Assembly (NCBI GenBank): GCA_002255985.1
Contig: NKIR01000001.1
Location: 62,001-126,000, forward strand
Length of the DNA stretch: 64,000 nucleotides
Reading direction: 5' to 3'
From: Sphingomonadaceae bacterium PASS1
GTDB taxonomy: Bacteria; Pseudomonadota; Alphaproteobacteria; Sphingomonadales; Sphingomonadaceae
The position numbers and the translations under genes were made by a program. Shown here one piece after another: positions 55,046 through 64,000 of this stretch (the stretch's first letter is position 1; each line of letters starts with the position of its first letter). The notes under the pieces were generated by a model. The model made no database searches. It saw nothing but the letters and a program-made list of their open reading frames with translations, and had not been told where the DNA came from.

Positions 55046-56831
55046 TGGAGGACGCGCCGCATAATCTTGTTGCGGACGTGATGCTCGGCGGGGTTGTCTT
55101 GCTGGGCGCAGCGCTGATATCCGTTCTTATTTTCCGCCGCCTCGGCCTTGGTGCTGTGCTCGGGTATCTGGCTGCCGGTATCGCCATCGGTCCGGATGGT
55201 CTTGGCCTAATCGGCGCGCCAGAGACGATATTGGCCTATTCGGAAATCGGCATCATATTGCTCTTTTCCTCGTCGGGTTGGAACTATCGCCCAGCCGGTT
55301 GTGGCTGTTGCGCAGGGATATTTTGTTGTTCGGTCCGCTGCAGGTGACGCTCTGTGGCCTTGGCATGTTTGCGATCATTCGCTTCGCCATGCCGACCTTC
55401 AGTTGGGAAGCGGCGTTGGTGCTTGGCCTGCCGCTTGCCTTATCATCCACCGCGCAGGTCCTGCCGCTGCTGCAATCGCGTGGCCGCATGAAAACCGACT
55501 ATGGCGAAAAAAGCTTCTCCATCCTGTTGTTTCAGGACATTTCGATTGTCCCATTGCTGACGATTGTCGCCGCATTGTCGCGTGCACCGGCAGATGACGG
55601 CGCCATTACGGGCTGGCGGCTGGTTCTATATGCGGTCCTCGCCATATTGGGGCTGGTGCTCGCCGGGCGCTGTTTGCTGTCGCCATTGTTGCGGCTTGTC
55701 GGCAAGATTTCCGAACGTGAACTGTTCATTGTCACGGGGCTGTTCACGGTTTGCGTGAGCGCGGCGGTCATGCAGTCGATTGGCGTGTCGCCTGCATTGA
55801 GGGCGTTTGTTGCAGGCGTGATGCTGGCAGAATCGCCGTACCGGCATGAGCTTGAGGCGGATATTGATCCGTTTCGATCGATCCTGCTGGGTCTGTTTTT
55901 CCTTGCGGTCGGCATGTTGCTCGATGTTGACGTCATTCTTGCCCAGCCGCTATTTGTTGCGGGGCTTGCGCTGGCGTTGGTCACCGTCAAAATTGCCATC
56001 ATCTTTGCGCTTGGCCGGTTCTTTGGATTGAAGAGCAAGCCGTCCATCATCATGGCCATGCTGTTGAGCCAGGGCGGGGAATTCGCATTTGTGTTGTTCA
56101 CTGCGGCGCAGCAAGCGTTGTTGATTGAGCCGGAGGCTGCGAGCCTATTTGGCGCGGTGGTAACGCTGTCGATGGCGTCGACGCCTTTCTTGATGATTAT
56201 TGCCGGCAAGCTGGCGGCACATAAGCCCAAAAGTGCCGCCCAGCTTGATGACCCTGCGTTGGCTTCGCAAGCCAATGTGATCATCGTTGGCCATGGCCGG
56301 TTCGGGCAACAGGTGTCGCAGATTATGCAGGCCGCGGGCCGGTCGGTCACGCTCATCGATATTAACCCACGGACAATCGACACAAGCGGCGAATTTGGTG
56401 TCAAAGTCTTCTACGGCGATGGAACACGCATTGATTTGTTGCAGCGGGCAGGGGGCGAGGACGCGCAGGCGATATTCTTCTGCATCGACGACCGGCACAT
56501 GACCGCAGAGTCATTGATGCCCGTGCGTGAGACATTTCCACGCACCAAGCTGTTTGTGCGCGCATATGACCGGCAACAGGCGCTGGCGTTAATGGAAGAT
56601 GACGGCATCAGTATTATCCGCGAGCTATTTGAATCGTCGATCCGCATGTCGGTCGATGCGCTCAAGTTCTTCGGAACTGAACGCGAGGCTATTCATGAGA
56701 TCGTCGCCGAATTCCGCCGGCGCGACCGAAGCCGACTAAAAGCGCAGTTCTCCAGCGGCGATATGCACGCCGGTAAACAGCATAGCTTTGGCGGTGATGA
56801 TTCGGATGATTTCCTGATCGCTCAGGATTGA
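55045..56831 (+). pseudogene. KefB/KefC-like CPA2 monovalent cation:proton antiporter with TrkA-N domain, interrupted by a -1 frameshift near 55264-55267
   Basis: Frame of 55045-55347 gives ...AYSEIGIILLFSSSGWNYRPA; frame of 55278-56831 continues LELSPSRLWLLRRDILLFGPLQVTL...; adding one T restores IILLFFLVGLELSPSRLWLLRRDI. Confidence 0.85.
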
Positions 56832-57928
56832 GCTTCATCGTCGAGGAAGGCCGCGACGTCATCCAGTACAACGTCCTTGGACAGGAAGGTTTGCCCTATG
56901 CCTCGCGCGAGCAAGAAGGGCAAAGTGCCGCCGCTCATTTTTTTGTCATGCCGCATATAATCCACCAGCAACGCGCCGTTCGCGGTGACGCCAGCATCTG
57001 AAAGCGTGGTGGGTAAGCCGGCCGCCTTCAGCAGCTGCGACACGCGCTTGGCATCTTCTACGGAGCACAGGCCAAGCCGGACGGAATACCGAAACGCCAG
57101 CGCCATGCCCGCTGCGACGGCTTCGCCGTGGAACAGTCTATCGGAAAAACCTGTGTCGGCTTCCAACGCATGGCCAAAGGTATGGCCCAGGTTCAACAGT
57201 GCCCGTGTGCCCGTGCGTTCGGTCTCGTCAGCGGCGACGATGCGCGCTTTGGATTGAACCGATGTTATGATGGCCCGTGCGCGAATGGCGGGGTCTCCGG
57301 CAAAGAAACTGTCCAGATTGTCTTCGCAATATCGGAAGAATTCGGGATCATCGATCAGGCCATATTTGACCACTTCGGCAAAGCCAGCCGCCAATTGGCG
57401 TGGCGGTAGAGTCGACAACAATTCAGGGTCGATCAGCACCAATGCGGGCTGATGAAATGCACCGACGAGGTTTTTGCCTGCCACACTGTTGATCGCGGTC
57501 TTGCCACCGACGCTGCTGTCCACTTGCGCCAGCAAGGTCGTCGGGATTTGCACGAACGAACAGCCGCGCTTCACAATATGCGTTGCAAAACCCGTGATGT
57601 CGCCGACAACACCGCCGCCTAACGCGATGACATGATCGCTGCGTTCTACATGCTGTGATAGCATCCAGTCGGTCAGCTTTTCCAGCTCAGCCCAGCTTTT
57701 TCCAGCCTCACCCGCGGGCAAAATATACACCGCCATTCTCACGCCAGCGGCGGAGAGCACGACTTCAATCGCAGGCCAGACAGCGCGGGCAACATTTTCG
57801 TCTGTGACCACCAACAACCGGTTGTCGCGCGTATAAGGAAGCAGATATTCTGGCGCCTGTGCCATTAAGCCCGCACGGACATGAATGTCATAAGGTGCAT
57901 TGGTCAGGTCGACGGAAATGACGGTCAT
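56822..57928 (-). CDS. aroB: 3-dehydroquinate synthase
   Basis: VIALGGGVVGDITGFATHIVKRGCSFVQIPTTLLAQVDSSVGGKTAIN; HGEAVAAGMALAF. Confidence 0.97.
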   Translation of the reverse strand: MTVISVDLTNAPYDIHVRAGLMAQAPEYLLPYTRDNRLLVVTDENVARAVWPAIEVVLSAAGVRMAVYILPAGEAGKSWAELEKLTDWMLSQHVERSDHVIALGGGVVGDITGFATHIVKRGCSFVQIPTTLLAQVDSSVGGKTAINSVAGKNLVGAFHQPALVLIDPELLSTLPPRQLAAGFAEVVKYGLIDDPEFFRYCEDNLDSFFAGDPAIRARAIITSVQSKARIVAADETERTGTRALLNLGHTFGHALEADTGFSDRLFHGEAVAAGMALAFRYSVRLGLCSVEDAKRVSQLLKAAGLPTTLSDAGVTANGALLVDYMRHDKKMSGGTLPFLLARGIGQTFLSKDVVLDDVAAFLDDEAQS

Positions 57929-58488
57929 TGGGCAAGGGCCTTCAGGATATTTTCAACGGTCCGCATATGCGGCGATGTATCGCTGCGAATATGGATATTG
58001 GCCGTCGCATAAAGCGGGTTGCGAGTCTTGCCAAGTTCCGTCAGGACTTCAATAGGGTCCTTATCCTTTAGCAAAGGCCGGTGGCTGCGCCGACCAACGC
58101 GGTCGGCCAGTACTTTTACGTCCGCGTCCAGCCAAATCGATATCGCGCGCTCCAATATCAGTGCGCGGGTGTCCGCATTGACGAACGCGCCGCCGCCTGT
58201 GGCGATAATCTTTGGCGCACCCTCGACAAGCCGCGCGATAACCCGTCGCTCTCCATCGCGAAAATAGCCTTCGCCGAACTTTTCGAATATTTCGGAAATG
58301 GAAAGTCCCGCGGCACGTTCAATTTCATCGTCAGCATCGGCAAAAGGCACGTTCAACCGGGCAGCTAGGCGTTTTCCAATGCTGCTTTTGCCCACGCCCA
58401 TCATCCCGACCAGAACGACCGGCCGGTCAATTACCTGGTCAGTTACTGTTCGGTCGTTGCCGATTTTTTGTTCATCGTTTCCGGGCAT
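57925..58488 (-). CDS. aroK: Shikimate kinase
   Basis: VVLVGMMGVGKSSIGKRLAARLNVPFADADDEIERAAGLSISEIFEKFGEGYFRDGERRVI; start chosen at ATG (MPGNDEQ). Confidence 0.95.
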   Translation of the reverse strand: MPGNDEQKIGNDRTVTDQVIDRPVVLVGMMGVGKSSIGKRLAARLNVPFADADDEIERAAGLSISEIFEKFGEGYFRDGERRVIARLVEGAPKIIATGGGAFVNADTRALILERAISIWLDADVKVLADRVGRRSHRPLLKDKDPIEVLTELGKTRNPLYATANIHIRSDTSPHMRTVENILKALAQ

Positions 58489-58539
58489 TGCGACACCGCC
58501 TATATATCGGCTATTCCCAACCCGAAAGTAATTTGCCAC

Positions 58540-58746
58540 TTGTCCGGAAAATTATGGAAAAGCATTATATTACACAAGGCCCCAAGAGCGGCGGACGTAA
58601 AAACGGGGTTTTTGCGCTTTCTAATTGTTGCGGCAGTGGCATTTGGCTTGCTACTCTGGCGTGCATGGTTAGGCGGTGAACAACTTATGCAGATAAGAGA
58701 AATTGCAGTGCAGCCCCAAACATTTGAAACAGGTTCGCGTCATTGA
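58540..58746 (+). CDS. Putative small single-TM protein
   Basis: TTG-initiated frame giving ...KTGFLRFLIVAAVAFGLLLWRAWLGGEQLMQIREIAVQPQTFETGSRH; its stop overlaps the TTG start of the next ORF. Confidence 0.35.
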   Translation: MSGKLWKSIILHKAPRAADVKTGFLRFLIVAAVAFGLLLWRAWLGGEQLMQIREIAVQPQTFETGSRH

Positions 58747-60554
58747 CTGATAAAATAACAAAAGGCGGGCTTTTGGCGGCAGCCGCTGTCGTCCTCGCAT
58801 TTGCTTTGCCCGCATTGGGGCAGCAGGGTCCGGAGTCACTTCTTCCCGAAGGCTTTGGCGACCCCGCGCCGTCAGCACCCAATAACCCCGCGCGTCCTTC
58901 GTCTTCTCCAACACCGTCAACCGCCAAGACCGGAACATCATCGGCAAACCCGGCATCGGCTGAAGTCAGTGGGGACACTGTGGCGGACGAAACGGACGCG
59001 GCAGATGATGAAGACGACGCACAAGAAATGGTCGTTCGGTATGACGTTCCACCTGCTGCGCGTCGTTCCCTCAATGCAATTGGCATTATCTCCGAAACAT
59101 CGGGTGGATTTCCAGCCGCGTCGTTTGGCGTGACCAGTGGCGTTTTCCTTAAACAGGTTGTCGAACGCACATCGGGTCCAATCGCGTCGCGTTGGGGCAG
59201 TATCATGGCACGGCGGTTGCTCGCCAGCCGGACCAATACGCCACAGGGAGTAAACGGCGCGGACTGGACCGCAGAACGGGCGTGGCTGTTGCTGCGCATG
59301 GGAGACTCAGTTGTCGCACGTGGGCTTGTTCAGCAAGTCGACGCTGGCAACTATACCAAACGGCTTCATGAGGTTGCGATGCAGACCTATCTCGCCAATG
59401 GCGACCTGGCGGGCATATGTCCTTTGACGGAAGGCGGCGTTCGCCTTGTGAACAGCGGGCGTTGGAAAATGTCGCGCGCTATTTGTGCTTCGCTCGCTGG
59501 CGAACAAGGGAGCGCAACGGGGTTCATCAATCAGGGACGCTATCAGGGCTGGGTTCGGGGTGTCGATTATCTCTTAACCGAAAAGGCCGTGGGTGCGGGC
59601 ATCAATGGTCGCCGGTCGGTTAAAATCGAATGGGATGGCGTTGAGGGGATGAACCCATGGCGCTTTGGTTTGTCCGCCGCCGTTGGTCTTGAGCCACCGG
59701 AGCAGTTGTTCAGCAAGAGCGGCCGCCAGATTAACGGATGGCGTGCGCAATTGCCCATGTTTGCACCCGCCATACGCGCCAAATACGCACCCGGTGCCGC
59801 GGCGCTTGGGGTATTTTCCAACCGCGATATGGTCGATCTCTATGCGCAGGTTCTTGATGATCCCGATGCGCCTGACGCGATGAAAACGCAGGCTGAAAAT
59901 CTGGGTAATGCTTACACGGCATCCGGCGATTCCGGAAAAGTCTCGGCGATGGCGTCGATTTGGGGCGCAGAGCGGACGGGTGCGGACTATCTGGCGGCGC
60001 TTGTCATGACGGCACGGGCGGCAGCGCTTATAGACCCAAGTGCAGACCATGTTGGGCAGGCGGATGGGTTGATTGCATCTATGCTGACGGCTGGGCTTGA
60101 TCGTTCGGCGGCGCGATGGAGCAATATCGTCTCCGGCGGGTCGCTTGGTTGGGCGCTTGTCACCTTGGGCGCACCCGGCCGCGTTACTCTGGCGGATTAT
60201 GGCGATCTCGATGAATTTTACGGCAATGACGACAGCGTTGAAGGGCATAAGTCCGGGCTTTTGCTTGCCGGACTTGCCGGGCTGGGCCGCGTTGAATCCG
60301 GCGCACGCACTGATTTTGCGGGCGATCTGAAGATAAACATTGCGCGGCAAACGGCTTGGTCAAAAGCGATTACGGCCGCCGCAGATCGCGGTGAGCAAGG
60401 CACGGTCGCGCTGATGGCGATTGCTGGAATGCAGGCACCGTCATGGGCTTCGGTGCCTGCGCATCATGTATATTATATCGTGCGTTCGCTGCGTCAGGTG
60501 GGTCTTGAGGCGGAAGCGCGGATGATTGCGGCCGAAGCGGTCACCCTTGGGTGA
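58743..60554 (+). CDS. Exported protein of unknown function (603 aa), low-complexity linker and helical-repeat-like body
   Basis: TTG start; signal-like GGLLAAAAVVLAFALPALGQQ; Pro/Ser/Thr then acidic linker; upstream of xerD. Confidence 0.75.
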   Translation: MTDKITKGGLLAAAAVVLAFALPALGQQGPESLLPEGFGDPAPSAPNNPARPSSSPTPSTAKTGTSSANPASAEVSGDTVADETDAADDEDDAQEMVVRYDVPPAARRSLNAIGIISETSGGFPAASFGVTSGVFLKQVVERTSGPIASRWGSIMARRLLASRTNTPQGVNGADWTAERAWLLLRMGDSVVARGLVQQVDAGNYTKRLHEVAMQTYLANGDLAGICPLTEGGVRLVNSGRWKMSRAICASLAGEQGSATGFINQGRYQGWVRGVDYLLTEKAVGAGINGRRSVKIEWDGVEGMNPWRFGLSAAVGLEPPEQLFSKSGRQINGWRAQLPMFAPAIRAKYAPGAAALGVFSNRDMVDLYAQVLDDPDAPDAMKTQAENLGNAYTASGDSGKVSAMASIWGAERTGADYLAALVMTARAAALIDPSADHVGQADGLIASMLTAGLDRSAARWSNIVSGGSLGWALVTLGAPGRVTLADYGDLDEFYGNDDSVEGHKSGLLLAGLAGLGRVESGARTDFAGDLKINIARQTAWSKAITAAADRGEQGTVALMAIAGMQAPSWASVPAHHVYYIVRSLRQVGLEAEARMIAAEAVTLG

Positions 60555-60585
60555 TATTCAAGGCAGCGGCGCCTGATCGACGGAT

Positions 60586-61512
60586 ATGAGCGCGACGGAC
60601 CGCGATCTGATAGCGCGCTTCATTGAAATGATGGCGGCTGAGCAGGGCGTTGCTGCAAACACCAGCGCTGCCTATGCGAGCGACTTGCTGGCGGCTTCCA
60701 GCCTGACCAGTGGAAAGCTCGCACATGCCAATGCCGATATGTTGGTGACGCTTTCAAGCCATTGGCGCGACCTTGCCAACAGTTCAGTCGCGCGCAAATC
60801 ATCGGTACTCCGGCGCTTTTTCGCGTTTTTGCATGAGGAGGGTTTTCGCGCTGATAATCCGTCCGCCGCTTTGCCCAAGCCGGCGCAAGTGCGCGCGCTG
60901 CCGAAGATCCTTGATACGGCGGAGGTCGATCTTTTGTTCGCCGCAATCGAGGCGAAGCTTGCGCAGCCCGCGCCTGCGTCCACGGATTATCGGCTGTCAG
61001 CGCTGATTGAGCTGCTCTACGGCTCCGGCTTGCGTGCGACCGAGCTGGTTGCGCTGCCGCGAAGTGCGATCGTGTCGGACAAGCCGTTCATTATCGTCAA
61101 GGGCAAGGGCGCGAAGGAACGGATGGTCCCCATTTCAAATCGTGCGCGGCAGGCGGTTGGAACATGGCTTGCGTTCGTTCCGGAAAAGTCGCGCTTTTTG
61201 TTTCCGTCGCGCGCGGGGCATATTAGCCGTATTCGGCTGTTTCAGATTATCAAGGCGCTCGCGGCCCAATCCGGTTTAGATCCGGCCAAGGTCAGCCCCC
61301 ATGTCCTGCGGCATGCCTTTGCAACGCATCTTTTGGCGGGCGGTGCGAACCTAAGGGCGCTTCAGGCGATGTTGGGCCATGTCGATATCGCCACCACGCA
61401 AATTTACACGCATGTGGACAGCAGCCGTCTGGTGGAATTGGTCAACCGCAGGCACCCGCTGGCAATGCGCACGTTGACCCGTGGCGCGACAGGCTCTAAC
61501 CGGCAATCATGA
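60586..61512 (+). CDS. xerD: Tyrosine recombinase XerD
   Basis: LIELLYGSGLRATELVALPRS; HVLRHAFATHLLAGGANLRALQAMLGHVDIATTQIYTHVDSSRLVELVNRRHPLA. Confidence 0.93.
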   Translation: MSATDRDLIARFIEMMAAEQGVAANTSAAYASDLLAASSLTSGKLAHANADMLVTLSSHWRDLANSSVARKSSVLRRFFAFLHEEGFRADNPSAALPKPAQVRALPKILDTAEVDLLFAAIEAKLAQPAPASTDYRLSALIELLYGSGLRATELVALPRSAIVSDKPFIIVKGKGAKERMVPISNRARQAVGTWLAFVPEKSRFLFPSRAGHISRIRLFQIIKALAAQSGLDPAKVSPHVLRHAFATHLLAGGANLRALQAMLGHVDIATTQIYTHVDSSRLVELVNRRHPLAMRTLTRGATGSNRQS

Positions 61513-62453
61513 TGGTATATCTTGAATTCGAAAAACCTGTAGCTGCTTTGGAAGCACGTATTATTGAACTGCAGGATGCAGCGCGCGAAAGCGACATCGA
61601 TGTCAGCGCCGAAATTGGCAAGTTGCGCGACAAAGCGGATAAGCAGCTTAAGGACACGTACGCAAACCTGACTGCGTGGCAGAAAACGCAGGTCGCGCGC
61701 CACCCTGAACGACCGCATTTCAAACATTTCATGGCGTCGATATTTGAAGATTTCATGCCCTTGGCCGGCGACCGCGCATTTGGCGACGATCAGGCCATTA
61801 TCGGCGGGCTCGCCCGACTCAACGGTCGGCGCGTCATGGTCATTGGCCATGAAAAGGGTGACGATACGCAAAGCCGTATTCGCCATAATTTCGGTATGGG
61901 GAAGCCAGAAGGCTATCGCAAAGCCATCCGGCTGATGGAACTGGCCGACCGGTTCGGTATTCCTGTGGTTAGCCTGGTGGATACATCGGGTGCGTTTCCG
62001 GGTATTCAGGCCGAAGAGCGCGGTCAGGCCGAAGCCATCGCCCGCTCCACAGAAAAATGCCTCGCGCTTGGCGTGCCCATGATCGCCTGCATCGTGGGAG
62101 AGGGCGGTTCGGGCGGCGCGGTCGCACTTGCGGCTGCGGACCGCGTCTTGATGTTTGAATATGCCGTATACTCCGTCATTTCTCCTGAAGGTTGCGCGTC
62201 GATCCTCTGGCGGACAGGCGACAAGGCGGCTGATGCTGCGCAGGCCATGAAGATGACTGCCGATGATTTGAAAGCGCTTCGGATTATCGACCGAATCGTC
62301 AAAGAACCTATTGGCGGTGCGCATCGCGACCATGCGCTTGCGGCTGCATCGCTTGCGAAAGCGATCGACGAAGAAATTGAAGCGCTCTCTTCGTTTTCGT
62401 CGAAGGAGCTTCTGCAACAACGCCGTGCAAAGTTCTTGGCGATGGGTGCGTAA
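61509..62453 (+). CDS. accA: Acetyl-CoA carboxylase carboxyltransferase subunit alpha
   Basis: YLEFEKPVAALEARIIELQ; RPHFKHFMASIFEDFMPLAGDRAFGDDQAIIGGLARL; EGGSGGAVALAAADRVLMFEYAVYSVISPEGCASILWR. Confidence 0.98.
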   Translation: MMVYLEFEKPVAALEARIIELQDAARESDIDVSAEIGKLRDKADKQLKDTYANLTAWQKTQVARHPERPHFKHFMASIFEDFMPLAGDRAFGDDQAIIGGLARLNGRRVMVIGHEKGDDTQSRIRHNFGMGKPEGYRKAIRLMELADRFGIPVVSLVDTSGAFPGIQAEERGQAEAIARSTEKCLALGVPMIACIVGEGGSGGAVALAAADRVLMFEYAVYSVISPEGCASILWRTGDKAADAAQAMKMTADDLKALRIIDRIVKEPIGGAHRDHALAAASLAKAIDEEIEALSSFSSKELLQQRRAKFLAMGA

Positions 62454-62554
62454 CCATATTCAGTTGTTGCACATGTTGCAGCGGCACAAGAATTTACGTC
62501 GGTGCACACGATAATGTGATAAATTAGGTTTTCCTGACTTTAGGAGGACATGGA

Positions 62555-64000
62555 TGCGCTATTCGAAAATTGTTATGGCTGCTGGCGCGGTAATCCTTGG
62601 ATTGACGGCAATGGTTGGCAGTCTTCCGGTAGATGCAAAAACAAAGCAGCCCGTCGCGCCGCGTGCATTCAGCGCCCAGGAAAAGGCAGAGGGCGCTAAA
62701 TATCATTCGGAAATTCTGAAAGAATTTGGCGGTCCGATGCAGAGCCCGCAGACGGCCTATGTTGTGCGGGTTGGCAAAAACATTGCGGCACAATCCGGCC
62801 TCGGCAATTCGCAGGATGATTTCAACGTCACCTTGCTGAACTCTTCCGTGAACAACGCTTTCGCGCTTCCGGGCGGCTATGTTTACATTACGCGCCAACT
62901 GGTTGCCTTGTGCAATAGCGAGGCGGAGATGGCGGGCGTATTGGGCCATGAAGTCGGACACACCGCCGCGCGCCACAGCGAAAAACGCCAAAACAACGCC
63001 ACATTTGCCAACATATTGGGCATAGGCGGCACGATTTTGGGTTCAGTTCTTGGCGATTCCGCTGGATGGCTTGGCGCTGTCGGCGTTGGGCTTAAGCAAT
63101 ATGCGGGCCCGCTCGCACAAGTTTTCAGCCTGAAATATTCGCGGACACAGGAAGAGGAGGCTGATGACTTCGGCATCCGATATCTGAGCAACGCGGGCTA
63201 TGACCCAAGCGCATTATCATCGATGCTGAATGCGCTGGCCTTGCAGACGAGCCTTGATTCACGGGTCGCTGGCCTTGGTGACAATGCGGTGCCCGAATGG
63301 GCCAGTACGCACCCCGATCCCGCGCGGCGTGTTGTCCGTGCGGCCATGCGGTCAAAATCCTATCCAGCCAGCAATGTGCGCAACGCCGACGCCCACTTCG
63401 CCGCCATTGACGGCATGCTCTATGGTGACGATCCGGATCAGGGCGTCATTGAGGGGCAGGCATTCATCCATCCGCAATTAAAAATGCGGTTCACAGCGCC
63501 AACCGGGTTTGGCATTCAAAACGGAAATGAATCCGTCTCCATAAATGGCAACACTGGCAAGGCGATGTTCACCGCAGCGGCGTTCGACGGCAATGTTGAT
63601 GCGTATATCAGCAATGCGTTTAAATCTGTTGCCGGCAAAAACATGGACATTCCAGTCCGCGATATCCGCAGGACAACCGTTAATGGCATTCCGGCATTTT
63701 ACGCCCGCAGCGTCGTCAATACGCAGCAGGGGCAGCGCGCGGTATCCGTCTTTGCGTATGAATGGTCATCCAACATAGCATATCATTTTGTGACCATTAC
63801 CGCCGCCAATGCGCGCCCTTTTGATGGCATGTTTGAAAGCATGTCGCGATTGAGCCATACGCAAGCAGCAGAGGTGAAGCCACGCAAATTACGCGTGGTG
63901 ACGGTGGGACGTTCTGACACTATAGCGTCGCTGGCAAAGCGGATGGCATACCCGTCGCTGCAGACCGAACGGTTCCTTGCGCTGAATGGGTTGACCCCAA
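62555..64000 (+). CDS. M48 family Zn metalloprotease (partial, runs off the right edge)
   Basis: Signal-like MRYSKIVMAAGAVILGLTAMVGSLPVDA; MAGVLGHEVGHTAARHSEKR; YSRTQEEEADDFGIRYLSNAGYDPSA; LysM-like C-terminal segment begins near the edge; not in the ORF track because it is open at the edge. Confidence 0.93.

Noticed and set aside
59574-60350. 258-aa minus-strand ORF
   Set aside because: Antisense to the 603-aa exported protein; Arg/His/Pro-rich composition typical of shadow frames.
38841-61512. xerC and xerD as evidence of an integrated mobile element
   Set aside because: Both are surrounded by conserved housekeeping genes and look like the chromosomal dimer-resolution recombinases.
61404-62420. 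338-aa minus-strand ORF
   Set aside because: Antisense to accA and the xerD end; no recognisable motif.

Overview
The window is a gene-dense chromosomal segment that looks like an alphaproteobacterium of the Sphingomonadales type (inferred from gene content and order, not searched). It is mostly housekeeping: rnpA/rpmH, an assimilatory sulfate/siroheme operon, amtB, the F1 part of ATP synthase (atpHAGDC), truA/fmt/recR/def, rsmI/yraN/gshB, xerC/hemW/rdgB/rph, hrcA/grpE, dnaK/dnaJ, radA, cvpA, aroBK, xerD, accA and an M48 protease. The main accessory block is a complete-looking exosortase A (XrtA/PEP-CTERM) exopolysaccharide cluster at about 19.4-32.0 kb. A PEP-CTERM-type glycosyltransferase lies detached at about 6.9 kb. 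I did not find a clearly undescribed system. The observations most worth checking are: a two-hairpin palindromic element with compensatory changes (46230-46304); REP-like hairpins inside the ATP synthase operon; a one-base frameshift in a KefB-like antiporter; a Cys-cluster (possible Fe-S) tail on a nitronate-monooxygenase-like flavoprotein; an Ala/Lys/Pro-rich N-terminal extension on AtpD; structured elements around dnaK/dnaJ; and a probable unannotated small membrane protein coupled to a 603-aa secreted protein. No tRNA, rRNA, CRISPR array or transposase was recognised. Product names come from recognising motifs by eye; no database search was run.
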